A stretch of 64,000 nucleotides of DNA from Quercus robur (taxonomy: Eukaryota > Streptophyta > Magnoliopsida > Fagales > Fagaceae): NCBI RefSeq assembly GCF_932294415.1, contig NC_065545.1:40896327-40960326 (forward strand). Direction: 5' to 3'. The notes under the pieces were generated by a model, which saw only the letters and a list, made by a program, of their open reading frames with translations, did no database searches and was not told the origin of the DNA. Positions 1-11,285 of this stretch are shown here, piece after piece. The translations under genes and the position numbers were made by a program. Numbering within the stretch: the stretch's first letter is position 1; every line of letters begins with the position of its first letter.

Positions 1-950
1 AAAAGAACGCAAGCGACCCTTCATGGCACAGACAGAAGAGGCGTCGGGGAACCAAGACAGGGAAGAAGAATGATAACAAAACGATTTTAAAAAGGCAGAA
101 CAGGATTCCGCCCAAATAGGAAAGAAACGGAAAAGTAGAAGGCGCCAGAAGTGGGGATGCCGAGAAGGGCATACCTTAGCACGTCCCAAAGAGGATGGCC
201 AACCAGAAGCTTTCGAAGGAATCAGAACCAAGAGAAGGAAAGAATGAGAGAAAACGGAAAAGGGACTTACCGAGACGATGGGGACAGAACATGCTCTGTT
301 TGCAAAAGAACAAAACAGGGGAACCAACGGTTCCCCAGGACGCCCAGAAAACTCCACTATAAAAGGAGGGGATGGGTTGTGAAGAAGGCAGCGAGGAAAA
401 AAGAAAAGAAACACAAGAAAGAAGAAATTCTCTAGGAAAAACCATCAGAAAAATCTGTGCAGAAAGAAAATACTAAGGGAAAACAAATACTGCTTCCCGA
501 TATCCTGTAAAGGCCACTATTGCACATACTCGGATTCAACGAGAATCAAACTTTGCAAGTTTTGAAGGCTGAAATAGCCATTCAAGACTGCAATTTTTGA
601 GCTTGATTGGACCTTGTATCACGTCCTAGTGAGCTTTCTGTAATCAAACAGATAATGTATTAATGAAATACTGTTTCATAATTCCCAGAATCCCCACAGC
701 ACTTTTTTTTTATCGTCTTGCTAATCCTGTTTTTCTTTCTTTCTGAACTTACGTTGTTAATTTTTGGCACTCTTCGATATCCTTGTTTGTCATTTTTTCT
801 GTATATTGTCAGGAGTATTCTCTGCATTCACTTGATTCTTAAACAGCTTGTTAGCTGCGGTGAGTCAAGGCCCGGTCCACCAAATCCTTTCCTTTTCATT
901 CAGGCCCGGGATCCTTGGGCTTGAGTATCCCGAAAAAGGCACTCTCACAA
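1..950 (+). mobile_element. LTR-like segment, left edge outside the window
   Basis: This looks like one long terminal repeat of an LTR retrotransposon cut by the window edge. A purine-rich stretch leads to a TATA box (TATAAAA, 358-364), followed by a purine-rich transcribed leader and a T-rich stretch with AATGAAA/AATGTATTAATG signals near 650-670. This is the promoter-leader-polyadenylation layout of an LTR. A plausible 3' end is the CACTCTCACA near 941-950, but there is no primer-binding site after it and the left end cannot be seen, so neither the ends nor a target duplication can be confirmed. The layout resembles the solo LTR at 48927-50866 (both have CACTATAAAA), but they are not close copies. 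Short ORFs inside it have no recognisable product. Confidence 0.4.
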
Positions 951-1377
951 GATGATATATGCTAATCTAAAAAATGACAAATTTTTGTTACAAACCTAGT
1001 TGTAGTTTAAGGCTATAAATCCCATTAAAATTAACATAGCTATATATTTTAAAATTCTACCTTTTTTTTTTTTGAGAAAGAAAACTTTAATAGTTGGATT
1101 GCATATTCTTTATGTTTTTAATATATATGTCAAATTTCATACCAATCAAATGTTGTTTACTATGCGATCCATAAATTTATATTTTATACATTATTTTAAA
1201 CTACAAAACTTGAAATTTAAACATTTAATTGATGACATAATTATTGATATTCGATCTTCTCGATATTTTGCAAACGTTAAAGGTATAAGAAAAAATGTAA
1301 TTCAATGGTAGATTTGTCAAAATTCATATCCAATAAAATATGTATCAACTGAATTTGTAACCTTAGGCCAAATAACA

Positions 1378-2290
1378 CATTGCCCATTGCCGGACCCAGT
1401 AGCTTGATGGTTCACCAGGCTAATAGGCGGCCCAGCCTGTTGTTGTTGAGGCCCATGGGTAGCCCACTAGCCCATTTGGTCAGGTCATGAGCTAGTTTTT
1501 ATGCCCATGGGCGCTAGATGGGCTAGCCCATTAGCCTAGCCTATTGGCACCCCCAAATTGTTGCCCAGCCCGATATCTTATAATTCATTATAAAAATATG
1601 TAAGGGAAGTATGGGTCTTATGGGGGATTGATCTTGAGGCATTATAGATGAATTTTTTAAGAGAACTCCCCAAACTACTAAGATACTTAAAGTGATTGTA
1701 TTAAACTTAGTCTACTAAATATAAATTTTTCTAGTACTTTGAAGTTGAATTAACCATTGCACATTTTTTTATTAAAAGATTAAAAAAACCATTTCAAGCC
1801 TCAGCATGTGTTTCGGAACAGATTAAAAATTGAAATTATTTTTCTATTCAGCTTATTTTTACTATTATTCATGGGCTTCATTGCACTTTTTAGTACTATT
1901 TATAGGCCTTAATGTTCTATTTCAACTAACTTTTACTTTTATCTACAGTACTTTCAGCAATAAGTTTTCAATTTTAGCAAAATAAGCGGTATCTAAATAC
2001 ACCCTTAATAAAAAAATAGATTTATTCTTCCCTCATAAAAAAATTGATTATTTCCTTATAAAAATAATAAAATAAGATGCTAACACAAGCTAATGGGTAG
2101 CCCACTAGGCCCAACGTAGTATCCCTGCCCGCTAAATACAAAATGGGCATTGCCCATGGCCAAGGACATGGGCTGCAGTTTTTTCTTTTGGCCTAGTCTA
2201 TAAATTGGTCAATAGCTTGCTATGCCCATCCCATTGCGCCCATGGGCCAAGTTAAAATGGGTTGGGTCGGCTTACTCTATGGACAAGTTG
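1378..2290. repeat. GCCCATGGGC-rich repeat block, probable non-autonomous DNA transposon
   Basis: Both flanks of this block (about 1380-1570 and 2085-2280) are packed with near-palindromic words such as GCCCATGGG, GGGCTAGCCCA and TAGCCCATTAGCC, in both orientations. The centre is AT-rich. Subterminal clusters of short inverted words are typical of non-autonomous DNA elements, where they serve as transposase-binding sites. No clean terminal inverted repeat or target duplication could be fixed by eye. The centre contains the MITE-like sequence listed at 1803-2008. Confidence 0.45.
1803..2008 (+). mobile_element. MITE, family M1 copy 1
   Basis: This is a short AT-rich element with the pattern TGTTTCGGAACAG...CTATTCAGCTTATTTTTACTATTATTCATGGG...TACTATTTATAGG...TTTATCTACAGTACTTTCAGCA...TCTAAATACACCCTTA. 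Recognisable relatives lie at about 16385-16620 (same strand) and 17550-17745 (opposite strand). It has no coding capacity. This type is abundant in woody dicot genomes, to my recollection. Confidence 0.55.
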
Positions 2291-2978
2291 ACTACAAACT
2301 TGGTTGTAACCATTGGTTATGACTCTTGCTAAAAATTAAGATGACTACAACATTTTTTTTTTTTTTTTTAGAAACATATATTTTGAAAATCCAATCACTG
2401 GATTCTATGTTCTTTATGTTTTTAACACGCATGTAAAATTTCGTGTCAATCAGATGTTATTTTCTATTCAATCCATGAACTTATTTCTTATGCATAATTT
2501 TAGACTAAAAAACTTGAAATTTAAACGTTTAATTGATGACAAAACTATTAATCTTCAATCTTCAGAAAATTTTGTAAGTATAGAGGATATAAGAAAAAAT
2601 ATATAATTCAACAATGGATTTATCAAAAATTCACATCTAATAAAAAAATATTGAGTAAAGTTGTAACCATTAACTGCAACCAAATTTGTAGAGAAAGGAA
2701 AGACAAAGAGTGGAAATAAAGAGGAACATGAGAAGAATTGATTGATTTTTATGGAGGGAAGAAGAGTGCATTTGAAGGCCTTAAAAGAGGAAAGAAAAAA
2801 CATTAATTATGAAAACTAAAAGGTTAGTAAAAGGAAAAAAAATAATGAATGAGCAATTAATGACAGGGAAATTGAATGGGTTTGTTGGAGAGAGAGGAAG
2901 AGACAAATGGGGAAGGGGAATTAATTGGAGAAATTAAAAGAGGGAAACCAAAAATTGCAAAAGAATTAATAAAGGGAA

Positions 2979-3156
2979 ATGTTAATGGATGCCCTTAGGG
3001 CAATAATTAACAATCTATTTTAAGAAAAATTTTATAGGAAAAGAAAATTAAAAAAAATTAATGTTTTGATAGTTTTTTCTATTTCCCATAAAAAGTAATG
3101 GCAAAACTTTCTTAAAATGAATTGTTAATCATTACCCTAAAAGAATCCGTTAACAT
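2979..3156. mobile_element. MITE, 178 bp, inside block A
   Basis: The left end ATGTTAATGGATGCCCTTAGGG and the reverse complement of the right end (ATGTTAACGGATTCTTTTAGGG) form terminal inverted repeats of about 50 bp that continue through TTAACAATYTATTTTAAGAAA. The element is absent from the matching position of block B (about 4580). It is non-coding. The target duplication is not clear. A looser relative is at 51079-51245. Confidence 0.65.
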
Positions 3157-3175
3157 GAATAATTAAAGAAGAATG

Positions 3176-3210
<35 letters not shown>

Positions 3211-3528
3211 AGAGAGAAAGCTAATGGTAAAACCCTACATGGCACAATATGGGAAGAGCATACTTTATTTATTTATTAATAGGGAAAAAAAAAAAAAAAA
3301 AAGGAAGAAGAAGAAGAAGAAGAAGAAGAAGAAAGAAGAAGAGTGGAAATCTATATCCTTTGAATTTCTAGGTGTAAGAATAATTAAGAAAGAGTAGAAA
3401 TAATGAGGTAATAAACATGAGAAGAATTGGATGATTTTTTTTGGAGAGAAGAAGATTTTTTTTTTTTTGATAGAAGAGTTGAATGAATGGAAGAGGGAAG
3501 GATAGTTGATGGTGTTAAAAGAGGGAGG

Positions 3529-4371
3529 AAAAATACCAAGACATATCTTGAATTTTTGGGTAATGGCCATTACATCCTTGAACTTTTATTTTAGCTAATT
3601 TACTCATTGAACTTTACAAAAGTGCCAAATAGAGGCATCTATTAAACTGTCATCTATGATGAAACAACTAAAGCATTGAAAAAAAAAACACACACACACA
3701 CACACACACAAATTGAAGTATTGAAAAAAGAACAAGTTTCATTATCCAACTCAAATAAAACCAATCTAACGAAATCATAGTATGGGCCTGCTTATTGGTC
3801 AATATATAGACAAACGTCACTAAGAAAGCCATTAGATAGTGATTTTTTTCCTTTTTTTGTCCAATTCATCATCAAGTTTAATCAAACACTTGATTGTTTG
3901 CTAAGACCAAAGGCCTGCTTGCTGGTTGAGAAAATAAAAGAAATATGAAATCAAAGCTATGTTTGTATGTCGAGAAAATGAAAGAAAAGAGGGAAGATGA
4001 AAAACACACACAAAAGCTTAGATCAACAATGAGTTCAACCAGTAGTGGCTATCGAACAATAATAGGACCATGACTGATAGGGTCGGACTTTAAAGCCTAG
4101 ATTGGCAGCAGGAGTTCGAACTCCAATAATGCTGCAGCTTGGTTGAGAGATCCTCTCTCTCCCCTCGGTTTCTCTCTCCTGATAGTGCAATTGGGTATTT
4201 TTAATTTACACGTGTGTCACATGAGTGACTAACTTCTCTTTAAATGGCAGTCTAACTTATGCTTCTATTTGGCACTTGTAAAAAGTTTAATGAATAAACT
4301 GGCTAAAATAAAAGTTCAGAGAGTATAATAGCCACCACCCAAAAGTTCAAGGAGGTGTATTGGCATTTTTG
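3529..4371. mobile_element. Non-autonomous inverted-repeat element, ~840 bp, inside block B
   Basis: The left arm (about 3529-3660) and the right arm (about 4245-4371) are inverted copies over roughly 125 bp. Landmarks are AAAAATRCCAA at the tip, then CCTTGAACTTTTATTTTAGC and AAGTGCCAAATAGA, each present in reverse complement on the other side. The interior is non-coding and includes a CA microsatellite (about 3689-3711). Block A lacks this sequence at the equivalent place (near 2790). No target duplication could be fixed. The superfamily is undetermined. Confidence 0.6.
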
Positions 4372-4665
4372 AGTAGCTACCAAAAAAAAAAAAAAAAAAA
4401 AACCTCATACATTAATAAATCACAATTAATAATGAAGGAGCATGCAAATAAGGAAAAACAATTAATAGCATGGGGCAATTTAATGGGCTTGATGGAGAGA
4501 GAGGAAGAGACAATTAAATGGGGAAAGGGGAATTAATTGGAGATATTAAAAGAGGGAAACCAAAATTGTGAAAATACTAAATAATCAAGTAAGAAAAAAA
4601 AAAAAAAAAAGCTAATGGTATAATCTTTTGTGACACAATGGGAGAAGAGCGTAATCAAATTTTAA

Positions 4666-5249
4666 ATCTTCCATTTTTATATATAGTATTGATATTTTCT
4701 TTAAAGATACGGTTAGATGTGAAGATACTTAATGTCTCAAATAAGGGTCATGCTCCATATTCACTACACAAGTATAAGTACTTATGGGAGTGTGGGAAGC
4801 AAGGGTCGGGGTTCAAATTTTTGGATGAGAGTTTCACACATATATACACTTAGATTAGGTTAGAGTAGAATTTTTATCTTGTATAAAAATAAATAAATAA
4901 ATCCTTCAATTTTCTCTAATTTTTAGACATCTATGTGCAAAATGCAGCGTTTAAAATTTATTTCAATGGTCTTAGAGAAACCCATGTAAACAACTTAAAT
5001 CAAATAAATGATTTGTGTCACAAATCTAGCTAAAAACTGGAGAGATTTTTTTTTTTAAGGAAAAAAAAAAGTTAGAATTAAAGGATTTAAATTCAAACAT
5101 GTTTTTGTTTTTGAAAAAGGAAAAAAAAGAAAAAGAAAAAAAGAAACAACCTTCCCAGACAACATTATACTGACAAAATCCTTTTCTTAAGTTCATACTA
5201 AACCACGGAATTGCTGATCATTTTCAGCACCATAACTTAGGATAGTAGT
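4666..5249. other. Intergenic, SINE-like scrap near 4790-4870
   Basis: There is no gene. At 4795-4870 a B-box-like GGGTTCAAAT is followed by TTAGATTAGGTTAGAGTAGAAT and an A-rich tail, which resembles the 3' part of a tRNA-derived SINE. The remainder is AT-rich with poly-T and poly-A runs. Confidence 0.35.
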
Positions 5250-6399
5250 CAGGGGCGGAGCTACTTAGCTCCTTGGGGGGGCCATGGTCCCCCCAAAATT
5301 TTTAAATTTTCCCTTAAGTATATAAAAAAAATAAAAAAAAATAAAAAATAAATAAAGACATGGCCCCTCCAAGAATTAAATCCGGCCCCCCCAAATTATT
5401 TTCAACAACTAGTCCAATACAACTTCAAATAAAACAAAAATATTTGTTCACATTCAGCCCAGCCAGCCAACCCAAAATCCTTAATCATACAAAATTCTTC
5501 TCCTCTAAACTAAAGACACTTCTAGCCCAGCCCAACCCCAAATTTGAAATCCCTAATCCTAATCAAACAAAAATCACCTCACGCTTCTGCCTAAATTCCT
5601 AGTCTTCATGTAGTCATGCCTCTGCGCTCTGCTTGACGGCCTCAGTTCATGCTGCCTGAATTCCCAATCCTCACGTCATGCGATCATGCCTAATAGCATA
5701 ATAGAAATATCAAGCATGTGTATGTGATATCTTTTGCCAGTAAAGCAATTTATATTTATTTGATTTTATCTTTTTGTGTTTATTGTTATTGGATTCTTTA
5801 TTCTTGACCCACTAACTCTATGACTCAGCCTTTTTGGCTTTTGTGTTGTTTGTCTCTTGAGTGGGTCCAGGTGGGGTGAGGGTCATGAGACTGTATAAGA
5901 ATGAATTTATATGATAATTTATTATATCTCTCTTCCAAGTTAGTTTATCATTTTTTGAATTTATTTTTTATTTTTTATTTTTTTTGGGATTGAAATTAGG
6001 TGCCAAATAATGAGCAAATGACAAATAATTAATGCATTTTTTTAAGAAAAAGTTATATGCCATTCAAAACTTAGGTAATCTGTAGAAACAAATGTTGATA
6101 CATCAATGTCTATTGAGCGTCCCTCCAAATGTACAAGAATTTAATATAAAGGGATAGACCATGATCCAGGATCACATAAATAAATATATGAATTCCCTAT
6201 CAACGAACAAGATGTAATTCGACCTGCTTATCTCATAACAGGTTAGAAACATAGAGTATCCATATAAAGGACCGAAAAATTGTCGTCGTAGTTTCCAATT
6301 TTCGTGGTTTGAATCACATGAAAATTGGTCGAATTATATTTTAGTATATCTCAACTACAACCCGACCCCTCCAAGTAATTATTCCTGGCTACGCCCCTG
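5250..6399 (+). mobile_element. hAT-type DNA transposon, degenerate, 1150 bp
   Basis: The element has the terminal inverted repeat CAGGGGCGGAGCTAC at the left and, in reverse complement, CAGGGGCGTAGCCA at the right. It is flanked on both sides by the perfect 8-bp target duplication ATAGTAGT (5242-5249 and 6400-6407). An 8-bp duplication and CAGGGGCG termini are hallmarks of hAT elements in plants. It has no intact transposase. A broken piece of the transposase N-terminus lies near its right end (separate entry). The single open frame at 5360-5602 is low-complexity and matches nothing I know. It is a deletion derivative unable to move itself. Confidence 0.88.
6110..6345 (+). pseudogene. hAT transposase N-terminal (TTF-type zinc finger) remnant
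   Basis: Conceptual translation of this stretch, ignoring stops and shifts, reads like the DPG...Y.(V/I)N..D.(V/I)RRAYL..G segment found at the start of plant hAT (TTF-type zinc finger) transposases. DPGSHK and INEQDVIRPAYLITG are visible here, followed by a degenerate FQF-W-like part. Several stop codons interrupt it and the zinc-binding Cys/His pattern is not retained. It stops at the right end of the element, so the catalytic domain is missing. The family is known; assigning this decayed piece to it is inference from motif order. Confidence 0.5.
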
Positions 6400-6407
6400 A
6401 TAGTAGT

Positions 6408-7089
6408 CATAGTGTTCTGAAAAAACATAATATGATGAAACTGGTAATTAATCTTGCTCAGGCTCATGGGTTGTATAGACTAGAGTACCCTATAAATTGA
6501 ACGGTCAGGATTTATTTTGATTAATTGGATCACCTTCAATTTGAGAAAGCTGATATAGAGAGGCCAGGTTGGGAAAACTAAAATTGGACAAATTTGAATA
6601 GAAATTTCATAAATATTTGGAACTATTTGGTGCAAAGCAAAGTTTTCAATTTCAGAATGCAAATAATATAATGGATCAAAGAGGCCCAACTTGGGTTGTG
6701 TTCGATCTCAATTATGGATCAAAGCCTCTTCAATCCATTATTATTTGATTTGTTGTCTCTATTAGCTTTTTCAAGTTGTCACAAAGATTTGTCCCTTGCA
6801 TTTCTCTTCTGGTAATAATTGATAATGGCTTAATTGCAACTAGACTTTTTTTGACTTTTTTTAAATCTACAAATTATTGGCTACTAACGGGATTGTAATT
6901 GGGTGTATTACTTTCCATTCTTATTTTAGGAAAAAAAAATTTGAGGTGGCAGTCTTTGATTGAAAGGTGTGAATATAAACACTTACACGACAGTTTTATT
7001 GAATTTAATATGTTGATTTTACTTTTCTTATTAAATAATTGCTAACATGATAAATTGTAGTAATTAGAATGAAATCAATTTAAACTATT
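6408..7089. other. Intergenic, nothing recognised
   Basis: AT-rich sequence between the hAT element and the LINE target site. No reading frame, RNA gene or bounded repeat could be supported. Confidence 0.5.
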
Positions 7090-7104
7090 GACAACACTTT
7101 TATT
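7090..7104. repeat. LINE target-site duplication, 3' side
   Basis: GACAACACTTTTATT, identical to 13011-13025. Joining the flanks restores an uninterrupted ...ACTATT + duplication + AACATCAATC... site. Confidence 0.93.
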
Positions 7105-7154
7105 TTTATTTTTATTTTATTTTTATTTTTTTGATGGCAAGACTGAAAACTTTA

Positions 7155-10100
7155 TTAATTCACTGGAATAACATTTACATCATGGATAAGAGCATGTTCT
7201 AAAAAACAAGGAAATTCTTCAATCCAAGTACAATAATCATCAATGCCTTTGGCATATTTTGCTAAAAGATGAGCTGGTCTATTTCCTTCACGCCAAATAT
7301 AGGAGAACTCGACATAACGAAACTCTGAGCAAGCAGTTTGCACACCAAGAATCACTGCATCAACTGAAGGAGGAGGCGTTGACAGGCCCTGAAGTGCACA
7401 ATACACGTTCAAAGAGTCACCTTCCAGGATAAACTCACGCACGCCAATATCTTTTGCAAATTGTACCCCCATCTCCGCAACCTTTGCTTCAGCTTCTGCA
7501 GCGCCCAACGGAGCATGGAATTTTCTGCTCAAAGCTGCTACTACAGCTCCTTTTTCATCCCTGATGATAGCTCCAAAACCCACTGCCTTCAGGTCTGAGA
7601 ATATTGCCCCATCCACGTTCACCTTATACACCAAACCTTGTGGAGGGGCCCACGTTGACTGTTGAGTTCTTGGCGTGCATGTGCTTGTGTCAGTACCCAA
7701 AACCGCATAGTATTCTTCTAGGAATTGTACTGCCATCTAAGACAGAGTCAGCCCGGATTTGCGTTGCCCACCCACTCTAACCTCATTCCGATTCCCCCAT
7801 AACGCCCAAGCACACGTCGCAACTTTGGCAGCCATTTCCGGTGTACTGTCCTCCTCCATAAGCAAGCCCCACATAATATCCTTGAAGCTACAGTCACAAT
7901 CCAGTTCAAAAGGCAGAGCTAGCTTAGAACTCTCCCACAACTCACGTGCAAACTTGCATGTCCAGAAGCAATGATTTGAATTTTCCGACGCCAACTTGCA
8001 GCCATCACATACATCTTCCATTAACACCCTTCGCCGAACTAAGTTTGCTTTTGTAGGCAATATGTCCCGGCATGCTCTCCAGGTGAAATGTTTGATTTTC
8101 GGAGGTGTAGCAAGCTCCCATATCTTTCTCCAGAACTTCCTATTTTGCCTATCATCAGAGCACGACCCACTCCTCACCCCTTTCGTCATTTCCACTGCCA
8201 CCCAATATGCACTTCGTACCATAAAGACACCATTAGAACTACATGCCCAAACTTGCTTGTCTGCTGGGAGATGCGCGCTCAGAGGAATACTTTTTATAAC
8301 CTCTGCTTCATAAGGTAGAAACAGAGCATCAACCACCTCTGTTTTCCAGCTGGCCTTCTCCTTATCTATCAACTCACTCACCATTGTTTGACCATGCAAA
8401 AACATTCTAGGAGAGGTGACTTTGTAAGTGGAGGGCGTTGGCAGCCATTTGTCTCCCCAGACTCGTACATGCTCCCCATTTCCAATCCTCCATCGCAGAC
8501 CCTGTTTCACAATTGTCTGTGCTGCCATGATACTGCGCCATGTATAAGATGGATTATTACCCAGAGAGGCCTGAGAAAACTCACAGTGTGGAATATACTT
8601 GGCCTTGAGCACTCTGTATGCAAGGGTGTCATACCGATTTTGAAGCTGCCAACCCTATTTTGCCAAAAGAGCTAGATTAAATTCTTTTAACTTCTTAAAT
8701 CCCAGACCCCCTTCTGCCTTAGGAGAACACAGTTTATCCCAGCTCAGCCACAACATCTTCTTCTCATCCTGCTTTTGGCCCTACCAGAAATTCCGAATCA
8801 AGCCAGTAAGCTCCGCACAAAGAGAGTCAGGTATTTTAAAGCAACTCATAGTATAAGTTGGTATAGCTTGAGCCACAGCTTTGATTAAAACCTCCTTTCC
8901 AGCCTTAGACAGCAGTTTTTCTTTCCAACCGGCTAACTTTTTCTTCAGCTTCTCTTTGATGTCATTGAATGTGTTCCTTTTGCGTCTACCTACTAGAGAC
9001 GGCAATCCCAGGTATTTTTCATGCAGCTTAATTACCTGAGCACCAAACTTTATTTTAATCTCATCTTGAATCTGACTTGGCGTATTGCTACTAAAAAATA
9101 GCGATGTTTTCGCACGATTCAGTTGCTAACCAGATGCACTCTCATAGACCTGTAAAACACTTTGAAGAGCATTGCACTCCTCTAGAGAAGCTCTACAAAA
9201 AATCAAGCTATCATCAGCGAAAAAAAGATGAGACAATTTAGGGCCATTTCGACAAACCGCTACCCCTCTCAATTGACCACAGTCCACTGCCTTCTTTATA
9301 AGTGCTGATAATCCCTCTGCACATAAAAGAAAGAGATATGGAGATAGAGGATCTCCTTGTCGGATTCCTCTGCTAGGGGTGACACTCCCACGCGGTTTAC
9401 CATTAATCTTGAAAGAGTAGGTGACTGACGTAACACATCTCATGATTAAAGCTCTCCATTTGTCATCAAAACCCAGCTTCTGCATTACCTTCTCCAGCCA
9501 GCACCACTCAACCCTATCATAGGCTTTACTCATGTCCAGTTTTAGAGTCATCTCACCAATTTTGCCAATTTTCTTCTGACTGATATGGTGCATCGTTTCA
9601 AAAGCTACAAGAACATTATCAGTGATCAACCTGCCGTGCATAAATGCACTTTGGGTGTCACTGATAATTGAAGGAAGAATCTTCTTCATCCTGTTGGCAA
9701 CAGCTTTGGAAGCAATTTTATACATCACATTGCATAAGCTAATTGGCCTAAAATCAGTAATTCTTTTTGGCTCTTTACATTTAGAAATAAGCACCACATG
9801 AGTTTCATTAAAGTTTGGAGGAACAATACCTGAGTTTAGAAAATCCAAAACTGTCTTTGTGACCTCTTCTCCCACCTTAGGCCAAAAGTGCTGGAAGAAC
9901 AAAGGAGGCATGCCATCAGGACCAGGCGCTTTCAAGGGGTACATCTGTTTTAGGGCCCGCGACACTTCACAAACACTAAAATCTTTAGTGAGGTTTTGAT
10001 TCATGGTCAGGCTCACCTTGTGTTGAACAACTTCTAAAATTTCAGAAAAATCCGTAGGGTTGTTAGATTGAAAAAGGCTTCTGTAATAATCCACCACAAT

Positions 10101-11285
10101 GCTCTCCACCTGAGACTCATCTTCCTGCCACTGCCCATTTTCATCCAATAGGCCCTCTATAAAATTCTTCCTAAAGCGAGATGACGCTTTCTCATGGAAA
10201 AATCTTGTGTTCCTATCACCATTTTGTAACCAGTTGATGCGAGATCTTTGCAACCACATGGCGTCCTCCTTTTCTAACCAACAATTTAGTTCAACCCGAG
10301 TTGCTTTCATAGACCGTATATTCTCCGGAGACACAGGTTGTCTTTCTAGCCATTCTAAATGCTTTTGCAAATCAGCAATAGTTTTTCCCACGTGGCCAAA
10401 CTCCACCTTATTCCAATCCTCCAACCTAGCCCTACAACGGTCCAAGCATGACATCAATGAAAAATCCGAGGCAATGGCCTTACCTTCATCCCAAGCTTCA
10501 TGGACAATCTCTTCACATCTAGGTTCCTTTAGCCACATTGACTCGAACCTAAACACCCGGCCCATTTTTCGCATTCGCCTCCTTCTTACCATGTGCAATG
10601 ATAGTGGAGAGTGATTCGAGGCCGCGGAGGTAAGGTGGAAGAGTTTAGCCTCCGGAAAGAGATCCGTCCACCCATTCGTAGCAAGTGCTCTATCCAGTCG
10701 TTCTCTGATTTGAACTCCAGCAGCCGTTTGATACAGCCATGTGAACTTTGGACCAGTATAGCCCAAATCTTTAAGACTGCACCAGTTTATTGTGTCCACA
10801 AAGTTACCCATTTGTTGCCGTGGCCTGTCACTACCACCTTCTTTCTAAAAAACACTTGCAATCTCATTAAAGTTACCAATAACTAACCATGGCAAATCTG
10901 ATGTTTTACTAAGGTACCTAAGTTTTCTCCATGATTCAGGTCTTTTATTCATGTCCGGATCACCGTAAAACCCAGTCAGGTGCCACCAGCCTACCTCTCC
11001 TTCACCATGTACCAATGCATCTATATGAGATTAAGAATAAGTTTGAACATCCAGTTTTATACCTTCCTTCCAAAATAAAGCCAACCCACCACTTTTCCCT
11101 TCACTCGGCACAATGAGACCATTCTTGAACTTGCATCTATCACGAACCATAATCATCCATTCCATGTCTGCTTTTGTCTCCATAAGGAAGACAAAGTTGG
11201 GATCTTCTTTGGAAACCATCCTCTCCAAAGCCTTAACTGTCCGAAGGTTCCCAAGCCCTCGACAGTTCCAACTTATGAGACTCAT
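7155..11285 (-). pseudogene. LINE ORF2 (endonuclease, reverse transcriptase, RNase H), six nonsense codons
   Basis: This is the enzymatic polyprotein of the element, 1377 codons in one unbroken frame. In order it has: an APE-type endonuclease beginning MSLISWNCRGLGN (11285 to about 10800); a reverse transcriptase with LSHLFFADDSLIF, whose FADD catalytic aspartates are intact (around 9210-9235); the connection and zf-RVT region (8612-7740, with the C..C..H..C finger around CDGCKLASENSNHCFWTC); and an RNase H domain (7736-7155, VNVDGA, EAEA, EGDS, AHLLAKYA). In-frame stops are at 11031-11033, 10845-10847, 9126-9128, 8781-8783, 8655-8657 and 7737-7739. The endonuclease motif normally GDFNEI reads GNFNEI near 10875, so a catalytic aspartate is lost. 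No frameshift is needed anywhere. Confidence 0.92.

Larger units (their letters stand above)
1066..2665. repeat. Direct-repeat pair flanking a 1-kb block
   Basis: The stretch 1066-1365 recurs at about 2365-2665 in the same orientation. Shared landmarks are TTCTTTATGTTTTTAA, AACTTGAAATTTAAAC, TTAATTGATGACA and ATAAGAAAAAAT, with many substitutions between copies. Each copy is next to a piece of the form ACAAACYTRGTTGTA (about 989 and 2294), so the repeated unit may begin further left. I see no coding potential in it. It could be an old duplication or the two ends of a non-coding element. Confidence 0.6.
2700..4665 (+). repeat. Direct duplication (blocks A and B) with nested insertions
   Basis: Block A (about 2700-3260) and block B (about 3390-4665) are the same sequence. 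Both begin AGAGTGGAAATAA / AGAGTAGAAATAA...ACATGAGAAGAATTG. Both pass through GAGAGAGAGGAAGAGACA and GGGGAATTAATTGGAGA, then reach a poly-A tract and AGCTAATGGTA. Block A alone contains a 178-bp MITE (2979-3156). Block B alone contains an ~840-bp inverted-repeat element (3529-4371). Each block therefore serves as the near-empty site for the other's insertion. Low-complexity A and GAA tracts lie at 3176-3208 and 3302-3345. Confidence 0.7.

Noticed and set aside
151..445. Overlapping open frames on both strands near the left edge
   Set aside because: They lie within the LTR-like segment around its TATA box and have no family features.
3173..3570. Lysine-rich and phenylalanine-rich open frames on both strands
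   Set aside because: They are translations of poly-A and GAA microsatellites, not genes.
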